From Hyphomicrobiales bacterium (GTDB taxonomy: Bacteria > Pseudomonadota > Alphaproteobacteria > Rhizobiales > Rhizobiaceae), in assembly GCA_900469965.1 (NCBI GenBank), contig UBZP01000003.1:82954-146953 (forward strand): a DNA stretch of 64,000 nucleotides, given 5' to 3'. Below the pieces are notes generated by a model. The model had not been told where the DNA came from. It worked only from the letters and a program-made list of their open reading frames with translations, and did no database searches. Below are positions 42,479 to 50,253 of the stretch, piece after piece; the first letter of the stretch is position 1; the number at the start of each line of letters is the position of its first letter. The translations under genes were made by a program, and so were the position numbers.

Positions 42479-43339
42479 TTGGCAAACGTCGTCATCGATG
42501 GAATCGACACCTACTACGAGGTGATCGGCTCCGGCCCTCCCCTCTTGATGTGCGCCCCCGGCGGCTTCGATGCCGACGTGGAAAAGTGGCGGACCCAGGG
42601 CATCTATTCGCAGGTGAAGTTCCTCGACAATCTGACGAAGGACTACACCTGCATCGCCTTCGACCGCCGCGACACCGGCAAGTCCGGTGGCCGCGTCGAG
42701 GCCCTGCAATGGGTCGACTATGCGCACCACGCCAAGGGCATGCTCGACGCGCTCGGCATCGACAAGGCCTTTATCATGGGCGGTTGCATGGGATGCACCG
42801 TCGCCGCCGCCTTCGGCGTCGCCTACCCGCAGGCCACGGCCGGCATGGTGCTCTTCTGGCCCGTCGGCGGCGCCAGGTACCGGATCAACGGGCACCAGCG
42901 CTTTGCCGAGCATCTGGCCTTTGTCCACCAGAACGGGCTCGAAGCCGTCGTTGATCTTGCCAGGCAGCCCGGCAGCGCCTTCGGCAAGGACCCGCGCGTC
43001 GGCCCGTGGGTTTCGGTCCTGCGCACCGATCCGGCGTTTGCCGAACGCTATGCGAAGCAGAACGTCGAGCAGTACAAGCTGATCGTGGCAGGCATGGTCC
43101 GGCGCCTTCTGGATCGCGACACCTCGCCGTGTGCCGAACCGGAGGAACTGCTGCGGCTTGGCATCCCGACCCTGATCGTGCCGGGCGCCGACGCGTCCCA
43201 CGCGACATCGGCAGCACGCTATCTGCAGGAATGCATTCCGGGCTCCGAATACTGGGATGTCCCGGTCTCCGCCCAGACCGAGGCGGCCACCAATGCCCGG
43301 GTGATCGCGTTCCTGACCGGGGCCGCCGGCTTCGCCTGA
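42479..43339 (+). CDS. Alpha/beta hydrolase with a cysteine in the nucleophile position
   Basis: 286 residues from TTG 42479, with AAGGAG seven bases upstream. Fold marks: oxyanion region MCAPGGFDAD near 24, DRRDTGKSG near 62, and the nucleophile elbow MGGCMGC, where Cys 103 takes the place of the usual Ser. Acid and base are probably the Asp in IVPGADASHAT near 238 and a His later in the chain. Cys nucleophiles are known from dienelactone hydrolase and a few C-C hydrolases. The neighbours suggest a lactone, enol-lactone or ring-fission product as substrate. It is the last plus-strand gene of this unit, before a shared terminator. Confidence 0.78.
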   Translation: MANVVIDGIDTYYEVIGSGPPLLMCAPGGFDADVEKWRTQGIYSQVKFLDNLTKDYTCIAFDRRDTGKSGGRVEALQWVDYAHHAKGMLDALGIDKAFIMGGCMGCTVAAAFGVAYPQATAGMVLFWPVGGARYRINGHQRFAEHLAFVHQNGLEAVVDLARQPGSAFGKDPRVGPWVSVLRTDPAFAERYAKQNVEQYKLIVAGMVRRLLDRDTSPCAEPEELLRLGIPTLIVPGADASHATSAARYLQECIPGSEYWDVPVSAQTEAATNARVIAFLTGAAGFA

Positions 43340-43349
43340 CGAACGGGCA

Positions 43350-43372
43350 CGCCTCCGCCTCAGGCGGAGGCG
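43350..43372. terminator. Bidirectional terminator hairpin between convergent genes
   Basis: CGCCTCCGCCT (43350-43360) is the perfect complement of 43362-43372 with a single-base centre, so the real loop is a few bases. It lies between the hydrolase (plus) and the LysR gene (minus), whose stop codon is inside it. Confidence 0.7.
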
Positions 43373-44295
43373 TCCTCCAGGCCGACGAAATCGGGAAGAA
43401 ATTTCTTTCCCTCGCTGGAAAGGAACGTCTCGAACGCCGCGATCAGCGGGGTCATGGCCCTGTCCGTGCGGCTGACGGCAAACCATTGTCGGCGGATCGG
43501 CAGGCCGACGACGTCCAGGATGGCAAGCTCGCCGGCCTGGACCTCCGCCGCCACGCTGTGGGCGGCGAGGAAGGCCACGCCGTTGTCGGCCAGGATGGCC
43601 CGCTTGATATCCTCGATCGATTCCATCTCGGTGTTCGGGCCATCCGCCCGTCCCGGGATTTCGCTCATGAAGCGATCGAAGAAGACGCGTGTCCCCGAAT
43701 CCGGGTTGCGAAGATAGAAATGCTCGCGCGCGATCTCTGCCTTCGAGATCGCATGCCTGCCCACCAGCGGGTGATGACGGGAACTGACGGCGACGAGCGA
43801 ATGCTCGCCGAAGATCGCGGCACGCACCGAAAACTCCCGCGGCGGGCGACCGAGCAGCGCCACGTCGATCGTGCGATTGCGCAGGCGCTCGACGGTTTCG
43901 GCCCGCCGTTCGATGACGAGCTCCAGGTCGATGTTCGGATAGGCGGCGGCGAAGGCGGCCACCATCGGCTGGGCGAAATACTTCACGGTGGAAACGGCGC
44001 CGACGACGATCCGGCCTCTCTTCACGCCCTTGAAGGCGTCCATCTCCTGCTCGAGCTGGGCCAGCCGCTCCTCGATATCGCGCGCGGCGGACAGGACCGC
44101 ATGGCCCGCCTCGGTCGGGAACATGCCGTGCGCCATCCGGTCGAACAGCGGAACGCCGGCCTCCGCCTCGATCTGCTTGAGCTGCAGCGTCACCGCCGGC
44201 GCCGTCAGGCCGAGCGCCTTCGCAGCCCCGACGACCTTGCCTTGCTTTTCGATCGCAAGCATAGACTTCAGCTGACGAAACGTTATGTTTTTCAT
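43360..44295 (-). CDS. LysR-family transcriptional regulator, CbbR-like
   Basis: 311 residues. DNA-binding domain at 1-60 (FRQLKSMLAIEKQGKVVGAA, PAVTLQLKQIEAEAGVPLF), effector domain about 92-295 with GRIVVGAVSTVKYFAQPMVA and a typical VAFLAAHSVAAEV. The sequence type is that of CbbR and related regulators. It is divergent from the HupE-like gene and convergent with the catabolic unit to its left. Its upstream region holds a TTA-N9-TAA type site (44314-44331). Target genes are most likely the adjacent ones. Confidence 0.85.
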   Translation of the reverse strand: MKNITFRQLKSMLAIEKQGKVVGAAKALGLTAPAVTLQLKQIEAEAGVPLFDRMAHGMFPTEAGHAVLSAARDIEERLAQLEQEMDAFKGVKRGRIVVGAVSTVKYFAQPMVAAFAAAYPNIDLELVIERRAETVERLRNRTIDVALLGRPPREFSVRAAIFGEHSLVAVSSRHHPLVGRHAISKAEIAREHFYLRNPDSGTRVFFDRFMSEIPGRADGPNTEMESIEDIKRAILADNGVAFLAAHSVAAEVQAGELAILDVVGLPIRRQWFAVSRTDRAMTPLIAAFETFLSSEGKKFLPDFVGLEDASA

Positions 44296-44313
44296 GAGCG
44301 AAGCATAGAAAAA

Positions 44314-44331
44314 CTTAACACGCAGGTAAAG
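44314..44331. promoter_or_regulatory. Possible LysR-type binding site in the divergent promoter
   Basis: CTTAACACGCAGGTAAAG has TTA and TAA half-sites spaced by nine bases, close to the regulator start (44295). The surrounding 44296-44380 is AT-rich, with repeated TTA/TAA triplets. CbbR-like proteins favour such TTA/TAA pairs. The fit is loose. Confidence 0.3.
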
Positions 44332-44461
44332 AGATTAAAATTTACTTTCGAGGTGGGATGGGGGATTTTCATAGTCAGCAGGTTAGCCCCCCGGACAATC
44401 CGCGACGGGAGCGAGCGGTCGGCATCTGCGCTATCGTTCGAAACATCAAGGGAATCGAGAA

Positions 44462-45058
44462 ATGAAAGCAGCAATCAGGAGCGGTCTGCTGGCCTTGGCC
44501 GCCGCATCTCTTCCGGCTGTCGCCCATGCCCATACCGGTGTCGGCGATGCGGGCGGCCTCGTCCACGGCTTCATGCACCCGGTCGGCGGCGTCGACCACG
44601 TTCTGGCCATGGTCGCGGTGGGCCTGTTCGCCTCCATCCTCGGCGGGCGCGCCCTCTGGCTGGTGCCGGCGAGCTTCGTCGTGATGATGGCCGTCGGCGG
44701 CCTTCTCGGCATGCAGGGCGTCGCCGTCCCGTTCGTCGAGATCGGCATTGCCGCATCGGTCGTCGTACTCGGCCTGGCCGTGGCGCTTCGCTGGAACCCG
44801 CCGACCGCGGCGGCCATGGGAGTCGTCAGCCTCTTTGCGATCTTCCACGGCTATGCGCACGGCGCCGAAATGCCGCTTGACGCCTCCGGCCTGCAATATG
44901 CCCTCGGCTTCATGGCCGCGACCGCGCTTCTGCACATCGCCGGCATCGGCGCCGGCCTTGCCATCGGCCGCGTCGGCGCCAATTCGGCAACCGCGATGCG
45001 CTTCGGCGGCAGCGCCATGGCGCTGGCCGGCGTCGGGCTGATGTCCGGCTACCTCTGA
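44462..45058 (+). CDS. HupE/UreJ family membrane protein
   Basis: 198 residues with signal peptide (GLLALAAASLPAVAHA, residues 8-23), then HTGVGDAGGLVHGFMHPVGG with the His-rich motif and VDHVLAMVAVGL, the HupE/UreJ signature, and FHGYAHGAEMPLDA further on. Six hydrophobic segments. Relatives transport nickel or cobalt in hydrogenase and urease clusters. No hydrogenase or urease gene is seen, so its place here is unexplained; a metal-dependent enzyme of the island is a possibility. A strong terminator follows. Confidence 0.88.
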   Translation: MKAAIRSGLLALAAASLPAVAHAHTGVGDAGGLVHGFMHPVGGVDHVLAMVAVGLFASILGGRALWLVPASFVVMMAVGGLLGMQGVAVPFVEIGIAASVVVLGLAVALRWNPPTAAAMGVVSLFAIFHGYAHGAEMPLDASGLQYALGFMAATALLHIAGIGAGLAIGRVGANSATAMRFGGSAMALAGVGLMSGYL

Positions 45059-45118
45059 CGGGATCGCATTTCCTCGCGGACCGACCTGACACCGCTTCGC
45101 GCGGGATCGCCAAAACCA

Positions 45119-45149
45119 AAAGGCCGCCTCGATCTTCGAGGCGGCCTTT
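45119..45149 (+). terminator. Intrinsic terminator after the HupE/UreJ-like gene
   Basis: A perfect 14-bp stem: AAAGGCCGCCTCGA at 45119-45132 with its complement at 45136-45149, loop TCT, ending in TTT. It has As before and Ts after, so it could act in both directions. Confidence 0.88.
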
Positions 45150-45244
45150 GTCATGTCCATATCCTGATCTTCGCCAGGAGCAGGTCCGGCAGGAGCGCCG
45201 GAGGGTCCGGCGCCCCGGACGACAGCGAAGCGAACGGCGAGGCT

Positions 45245-45445
45245 CTAGCGGCGCTTGATCGCCTGGCGGAAGGCGGTCTCGTCGATGCCGAGCGTCTGCA
45301 GGGCGCTGGTCGAGGGACGGCGCCGCTCGCGCGTGGCGTCGGCGCATTCGCGGGCCGCGCTGAGCATGCTCATGCCGTCTCTGAAGCCGCCGAACATGCT
45401 GCCCAGCCAGTTCGTGTTTGCGTAGTGTGCCACCAGCGTCGTCAT
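45245..45445 (-). CDS. Small DUF1127-like protein
   Basis: 66 residues. The C-terminal part RRPSTSALQTLGIDETAFRQ with an Arg-rich end resembles the DUF1127 (YjiS) pattern of small alphaproteobacterial proteins, some of which bind RNA or act in phosphate and carbon storage. ATG 45445 has GAGAG upstream; the longer frame runs through a perfect palindrome and is unlikely. The gene stands alone between two terminators or promoters. Confidence 0.65.
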   Translation of the reverse strand: MTTLVAHYANTNWLGSMFGGFRDGMSMLSAARECADATRERRRPSTSALQTLGIDETAFRQAIKRR

Positions 45446-45461
45446 CTCTCGTCTCTCCGTT

Positions 45462-45480
45462 TTATATGCAAAGCATATAA
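45462..45480. promoter_or_regulatory. Operator-like perfect palindrome upstream of the DUF1127-like gene
   Basis: TTATATGCAAAGCATATAA: 8-bp arms around AAA, 16 bp before the start at 45445. The position over the promoter suggests a repressor site. The half-site is unlike the WggR and IclR-type sites of the window. Confidence 0.55.
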
Positions 45481-45602
45481 TGCTGCGGCGCAACGGAGAA
45501 AAGTGCAACGCAAACAGGCCTGCCATGCTCGCGTCGCATGGCGGCCTAAGTGCTTGTGGCAAAAGGACGATGTCCGGCGCTGCCCGATCCCTGGATCGGG
45601 CG

Positions 45603-46598
45603 TCAGATGACGAAGCTCTCCATGGTTTCCGGTGCGAAGATGTCCTGCGAATGCAATCTGCGTTTCGACAATCCCTGCTCGTAGGAATAGCGCAGGAAGG
45701 TGTCGAGCGTTTCCTTGTTCTGCTGGAAGCCGTAGCTCCAGTAGTCCTCTCCCATCAGCCGCCGCGCGTCCTCCACATGGGCGCTGAGCCAGGGCAGCAT
45801 GACCTTGAGAGCCGCCGTTTCCTGGAGCTCGCGATAGACGCGGCGCTGTGCCTCGGCAAAGGCCTTGTAGAGCGATTGCGCGATCCAGCGATGGGCCTCG
45901 TAGATCTCGCGGCGAATGACGATCGTGTGCATGATCGGGAAGATGCTGGTCTTGCGGAAATAGGCCCGCTCGACCTCGACGAAATCCTCGAACAGCCTCC
46001 TGACGCGTCCCGACGGGCCGTCGTAGGTGGAGGGCTTGCGCGCGGTGTAGAGCGCGTCGATCTCGCCGTCCCGCAGCATCGCCGACAGGGTCTGGTCCGG
46101 CCCCAGCCGGTTGAGCCGGATGTGGCCCGGCAGGTCGAGCGGCAGCTTTTCCGGCCGGTTCGGCTGTTCCTCGCCGCCGGCATAGTAGGTGACGTCGTCG
46201 ACCTTGACGCCGTATTCGTCCGACAGGATGCCGCGTATCCAGACGGGGGCCGTCATCTGGTATTCCGGCGTGCCCACCCGCTTGCCGACGAGATCGCGCG
46301 GCTCGCGGATGCCCGAGGCCGCATTCACATAGATCGAGGAATGCCGGAAATAGCGTGACGGGAACACCGGAATGGCCACGAACGGCCGCGGCTCGGCGAA
46401 GCACGACATCACGTAGGAGGACAGGGACATCTCGGCGATGTCGAACTCCCGGTGGCGCAGCATGCGGAAGAAGGTTTCCTCGACCGGCATGTTCAGGAAG
46501 ACGAGGTCGATGCCGTCGGGAGCGATCGTCTTGTCCATGAGGGGGCGCATCCGGTCGTAATCCCAACAACCGAACGACAGGCGTAGCAGCGAACTCAG
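45603..46598 (-). CDS. 4,5-dihydroxyphthalate decarboxylase-like protein, copy 2 (probable CTG start)
   Basis: 331 residues if translation starts at CTG 46598, which has AGGGAG at good distance. The first ATG (46550) would remove LRLSFGCWDYDRM, a segment that aligns with LTLACGDYEIV of the copy at 58778-59767 and forms the first strand of the fold. Other marks: PDGIDLVFLNMPVEETFFRM, REFDIAEMSLSSYV, PRDLVGKRVGTPEYQMTAPV, a catalytic-pocket region FRKTSIFPIMHTIVIRREI. It should decarboxylate a dihydroxy aromatic dicarboxylate or bind such a compound. It stands alone on the minus strand between a LysR gene and the DUF1127-like gene. Confidence 0.75.
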   Translation of the reverse strand: MSSLLRLSFGCWDYDRMRPLMDKTIAPDGIDLVFLNMPVEETFFRMLRHREFDIAEMSLSSYVMSCFAEPRPFVAIPVFPSRYFRHSSIYVNAASGIREPRDLVGKRVGTPEYQMTAPVWIRGILSDEYGVKVDDVTYYAGGEEQPNRPEKLPLDLPGHIRLNRLGPDQTLSAMLRDGEIDALYTARKPSTYDGPSGRVRRLFEDFVEVERAYFRKTSIFPIMHTIVIRREIYEAHRWIAQSLYKAFAEAQRRVYRELQETAALKVMLPWLSAHVEDARRLMGEDYWSYGFQQNKETLDTFLRYSYEQGLSKRRLHSQDIFAPETMESFVI

Positions 46599-46761
46599 CG
46601 TCTTCTCCCTGGCATTTCCGAGAACGGAACGGCCGACCGGTCACCTCCCAAATCGGGAATGGCGCCCGGTTCCTCGCGGCCTTCTCTCCGTCCTCCGTTT
46701 CAATTCGACCGATCATCGAACGCGGGGGCGGGAATGTCCAAGATAAAACCTATAGGCAAGC

Positions 46762-47712
46762 TCAAACGAAATCCGCTTGCTCGGGCGGAATGAGCCGGTC
46801 GATCGTATGCGCGTAGGGCCCGACCTCCGTGGTCAGCCGGTCGACCATGCGGTCGATGAAGGCGAGGAACGGTCTTTCGTCGGCAAAGCCGCGATGGCTC
46901 GGATGCGCCAGGAACAGCGTGCGTTTGACCGCCGGCCGCGCGATGCGGCGGGCGACCAGTTGCCCCTTGCGCACCTCCTCGGCCACGATCCCGTAAGGCA
47001 TGATGCTCTGGGCGACGCCGTGCAGGATCAGGGCCTTGATCGCCTCGTTGGACTGCACCTGATAGGTGATCTTCACGTCGACGGAGAGCCGCGACGCCGT
47101 TTCCTGTACGCGCTTCCAGATGATGTCGCGGTTGGAGACGAGGGCGAGATCGCCCGCCACCGCCTGGCGGAAGGAGATGTCCCCGTCCTGCTGCTTTCCG
47201 TTGGGCGCCGAGACATGCAGCAGGTCCTCCTCCAGCAGCGCGACGCGCCGGATGCCGGGATTGTCCTCGATGTCGTAGGCGAGCACATAGTCGAGCTCGC
47301 CGCGCTCCAGCGCGTCCGTCAGCATGAAACTGAGCTCCTCGACCACCTCGAGGGCGATGTTCGGCAGCTGGGCGTTCGCCGCCACCAGCAGCTCCGTGCC
47401 GATCAGCTTCAGGATGCTGGGCGTCGCGCCGAAGCGGATGCGGACCTTCTCGCCGCCCATGGTGATCAGGTCGCGCCGCGTCTCCTCGATCCGCTGCAGG
47501 ATCTCGATCGCCCGCTCGTAGAGCAGCATGCCGGCCGGCGTGGCGCTCACGCCGCGGGAATGGCGGTCGAGAAGCTGGATCTGCAGGCTGTCCTCGAGGT
47601 TGCGGATCTGGATCCCGAGCGCCGTCTGCGCCAGATTGAGTTGCTCGGCTGCGCGCGTGATGTTGCCGACTTCAACGACTTTGACGAAATAGGCAAGCTG
47701 CCGCAGCTTCAT
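46762..47712 (-). CDS. LysR-family transcriptional regulator, NAC/Cbl-like
   Basis: 316 residues from ATG 47712 (KLRQLAYFVKVVEVGNITRA, the usual LysR beginning); ATG 47727 five codons earlier is possible. Winged helix at 1-60, then RIRFGATPSILKLIGTELLV and an effector domain ending with FIDRMVDRLTTEVG. The type is seen with aromatic acid and nitrogen-control genes. It follows the reductase gene by 28 bp on the same strand and may belong to the IclR-reductase unit. Confidence 0.85.
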   Translation of the reverse strand: MKLRQLAYFVKVVEVGNITRAAEQLNLAQTALGIQIRNLEDSLQIQLLDRHSRGVSATPAGMLLYERAIEILQRIEETRRDLITMGGEKVRIRFGATPSILKLIGTELLVAANAQLPNIALEVVEELSFMLTDALERGELDYVLAYDIEDNPGIRRVALLEEDLLHVSAPNGKQQDGDISFRQAVAGDLALVSNRDIIWKRVQETASRLSVDVKITYQVQSNEAIKALILHGVAQSIMPYGIVAEEVRKGQLVARRIARPAVKRTLFLAHPSHRGFADERPFLAFIDRMVDRLTTEVGPYAHTIDRLIPPEQADFV

Positions 47713-47740
47713 CGCATGTCCCAGCATAGGCGTGTGCGTC

Positions 47741-48745
47741 TCAGTAGAATTGATCGAAATGAACCTGGGCCGGCGGCACGCCCCGGTCAACCAGCATCTT
47801 CTGGATCGCCTGCCCCATCAGCGGCGGACCGGCGAAATAGATTTCGCAGTCGCGCAGGCGATCGCAGAACAGTCGCTCGGCCACCTCGTGCACGAAGCCG
47901 CGATGGCCGGACCAGCCCTCCTCGTCGTCCGCCGACACCACCGGATGATAGCGGATATGGGTGCCGAAGCGCGGCAGGGCGGCCAGCATGTCCTCGCCGC
48001 AGATGTCCCGCGCCCTGCGCCCGCCATAGACGAAATCGATGCTGCGGCCGGCAAAGCGCGGCGAGGCGGCGGCGGCGCGCGTCACCGACACCATCGGCGA
48101 CAATCCCGAACCGCCGGCGAGACAGATGATGTCGCGCCCCGCCTCCTCGCGGAAATAGGCCATGCCGTAGGGACCGTCGACGCCGATCCTGTCGCCGACG
48201 GAAAGCGCGTCGAAGAGCTTGCCCGTCGCAGCACCGTTCGGCACGCGGCGGATCTGGAAATGCCATTCGCCGGCGTCGTTGTCGGTGTTCGCCATGGAAT
48301 AGGCGCGGCTGCCCGCCACGCCCGGCAGGTCGAGCAGGGCATACTGACCGGCGAGGAAGCGGACCGGGCGGTCGAGCGTGAAGCGGAATTCGCGGATGTC
48401 GTGGGTGATGTCGCGCACGGCCGAAAGGACGGCCGACTGGCGGACCGGCGGGAAACGGCTCTCGTATTGCGGCATGAACCGCAGCTTCACCGTACAGTCG
48501 GAAAGCGGGCGGGCCTGGCAGCCGAGGCGGCGTCCGCGCTCCCGGTCGCGCGCACTCAGCCCCGGCGCATCGGCCCGCAGCTCCTCGATGTCGCCGTCCA
48601 GGAGATCGAAGCGGCAGTTGCCGCAGGAACCGACGTTGCACTCGTAGGGAAAACCCAGTCCGGCTCGCAGGGCCGATCGCATGATCGTATCATCGTCTGC
48701 ACATTGCCACTGGATGTCGCTTCCCTTGACTGCAATCGTCGGCAT
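47741..48745 (-). CDS. Oxygenase reductase with N-terminal 2Fe-2S ferredoxin domain, FAD and NAD domains
   Basis: 334 residues. Plant-type ferredoxin domain with CNVGSCGNCRFDLLDG (three Cys) and GCQARP (fourth) in the first 80 residues; FAD domain with SRAYSMANTDND, the R-x-Y-S motif, near 185; NAD domain with CLAGGSGLSPMVSV near 240 and YFAGPPLMGQAI near 300. It passes electrons from NADH to an oxygenase, the Rieske oxygenase at 50254-51540 being the obvious partner, directly or through the Rieske ferredoxin at 51766. ATG 48745 is chosen for AGGGAG six bases upstream; it starts two bases after the IclR stop. Confidence 0.9.
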   Translation of the reverse strand: MPTIAVKGSDIQWQCADDDTIMRSALRAGLGFPYECNVGSCGNCRFDLLDGDIEELRADAPGLSARDRERGRRLGCQARPLSDCTVKLRFMPQYESRFPPVRQSAVLSAVRDITHDIREFRFTLDRPVRFLAGQYALLDLPGVAGSRAYSMANTDNDAGEWHFQIRRVPNGAATGKLFDALSVGDRIGVDGPYGMAYFREEAGRDIICLAGGSGLSPMVSVTRAAAASPRFAGRSIDFVYGGRRARDICGEDMLAALPRFGTHIRYHPVVSADDEEGWSGHRGFVHEVAERLFCDRLRDCEIYFAGPPLMGQAIQKMLVDRGVPPAQVHFDQFY

Positions 48746-48747
48746 CT

Positions 48748-49605
48748 TCAACTCCCTAGATCATGCTGATAGGCCGCGGTGTATCCGAGGCGGGATGATA
48801 TGGTCGCAGCGGCCGCGAGCAGCGGCTGCGCATAACCTTCGAGCGTCTCCATCGAAAGCCGCTGGAGGGGCCCTGCGATGGCGACCGCGCCGATGACGGC
48901 GCCGGTCGAATCGCGCACCGGGGCCGCGACGGCGCGGATGCCGGGTTCGTTTTCCTCGTCCTCGAAGGCGACCCCCCGCGCGCGCACCTCGGCGAAGATC
49001 GCCCGCAGCCGCTCGGGATCGGTGACCGACTTGGGCGTGCGCCGCTGGAGCGGGCCGGCCAGCACCTCCTCCATCGCCGCCGGCGGCGCGAAGGCGTAGA
49101 TCGCCCGGCCGACCGCGCTGCAATGGGCGGGCTTGCGCGCGCCGAGGTCCGACTTGATCGCCAGCGCCTGAGGGCTCTCGAGGTCGTAGATGTGCATGAT
49201 CCCGCCATCCGCGGGGATGCCGAGGATGATGGTCTCCCCCGTCAGCTTGCGCAGGTCGAACAGATACGGCCGCGCCTCGTTCGACAGGTCCATGCGCCGG
49301 CGCACCAGCGTGCCGAGTGCGAAGAGGCCGACGCCCAGCCGGTAGCGCTCGGTCTGCGGGTTCTGCTCCAGCAGCCCCTCCGCGACCAGCGTCTGCGCCA
49401 GCCGGTGCACCGTGCTCTTGGCCACCTTGAGCTTCTTGGCCAGCGCGCTGACGCCGATCTCCACCTCGTTTTCGGAGAAGGCCTTCAGGAGGTGGATGGC
49501 GGTCGCCACCGACGAGAGCCGGTTGCGCGTGGCGGGGCCCTTGGCGGGCTTTTCGGTCTGCTTCTGGGGTGCGTTCATGATCGGGTCATCCGTTTGCAGG
49601 TTCAT
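48748..49605 (-). CDS. IclR-family transcriptional regulator
   Basis: 285 residues. Winged helix at about 30-90 (SVATAIHLLKAFSENEVEIG, AKKLKVAKSTVHRLAQTLVA), effector domain 105-275 with ETIILGIPADGGIMHIYDL, CSAVGRAIYAF and RGVAFEDEENEPGIRAVAAP, the IclR ligand-binding pattern. It sits 51 bp behind a small unknown gene and overlaps the reductase unit. It may bind the palindromes at 51670-51706 upstream of the oxygenase. An N-terminal extension of about 25 residues is low in complexity; ATG 49578 is an alternative start. Confidence 0.88.
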   Translation of the reverse strand: MNLQTDDPIMNAPQKQTEKPAKGPATRNRLSSVATAIHLLKAFSENEVEIGVSALAKKLKVAKSTVHRLAQTLVAEGLLEQNPQTERYRLGVGLFALGTLVRRRMDLSNEARPYLFDLRKLTGETIILGIPADGGIMHIYDLESPQALAIKSDLGARKPAHCSAVGRAIYAFAPPAAMEEVLAGPLQRRTPKSVTDPERLRAIFAEVRARGVAFEDEENEPGIRAVAAPVRDSTGAVIGAVAIAGPLQRLSMETLEGYAQPLLAAAATISSRLGYTAAYQHDLGS

Positions 49606-49656
49606 GGTCCGTCCATAACACAGCTCGCCCGATTTCCCACACTGCCCCGAACGATC

Positions 49657-50178
49657 TCAAACCCTTAGGGCGCTCAGCATTTCGCTGACGTACTCGGCGC
49701 CGTTCGAGATCACGAGCATGGCCGCGAAGGGGCGCATGTTGATCAGCGTGCGCGACAGCACCTCGTAGGGCACGTCCGGCGCGCTCAGCACCAGGCCGGT
49801 CGGCAGCTTGTTGCGCACGAAACAGGCGTTGCCGATGACCTCGGCGGCCTCCGCCGCGGCACCGGCCGTCGTCACCATCACGATCACGTCGGCATCGGCG
49901 ACCTCGTCCACGAGGTTGACGCGGTTGCCGTCGAAGTCCTCCAGCACCGCATCGACGGGCAGCATGTGCAGCCTGTCGCTGACCGGCCGCGCCTCGACGT
50001 AGCGCAGGAAATGCGCGTCGTTCCACGTCTGCCCGGCAAGGTCGCGCAGCGCCTCGCGGCTTTCTGCGTCGAGCGCGATGATGCGCGACTTGCGCGGCCG
50101 CGAGTTCGGATAGCCGATGCGGAAACGGGCCTCTTCGGCGGTGCTGAAGCGGGCGCTCTCACTCATTCCAAGCTGCAT
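49657..50178 (-). CDS. Uncharacterised protein downstream of the Rieske oxygenase
   Basis: 173 residues from ATG 50178, which has GGAGG five bases upstream. I do not recognise the family. After a polar N-terminus, residues 75-155 look like half of a Rossmann fold: strand LVDEVADADVIVMVTTAG, helix AAAEAAEVIGNACFVRNK, strand TGLVLSAPD. No catalytic motif stands out. It is 75 bp after the oxygenase stop on the same strand, so it belongs to that transcript. A role as a small accessory or cofactor-binding protein is only a guess. Confidence 0.6.
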   Translation of the reverse strand: MQLGMSESARFSTAEEARFRIGYPNSRPRKSRIIALDAESREALRDLAGQTWNDAHFLRYVEARPVSDRLHMLPVDAVLEDFDGNRVNLVDEVADADVIVMVTTAGAAAEAAEVIGNACFVRNKLPTGLVLSAPDVPYEVLSRTLINMRPFAAMLVISNGAEYVSEMLSALRV

Positions 50179-50253
50179 GATCTCCTCCATTGCCAGGCGC
50201 GGGTCTTTCGCCGCAAGGCCGGCCCTTTTCCGAAGGGCCGGCATCGTCTTTCG

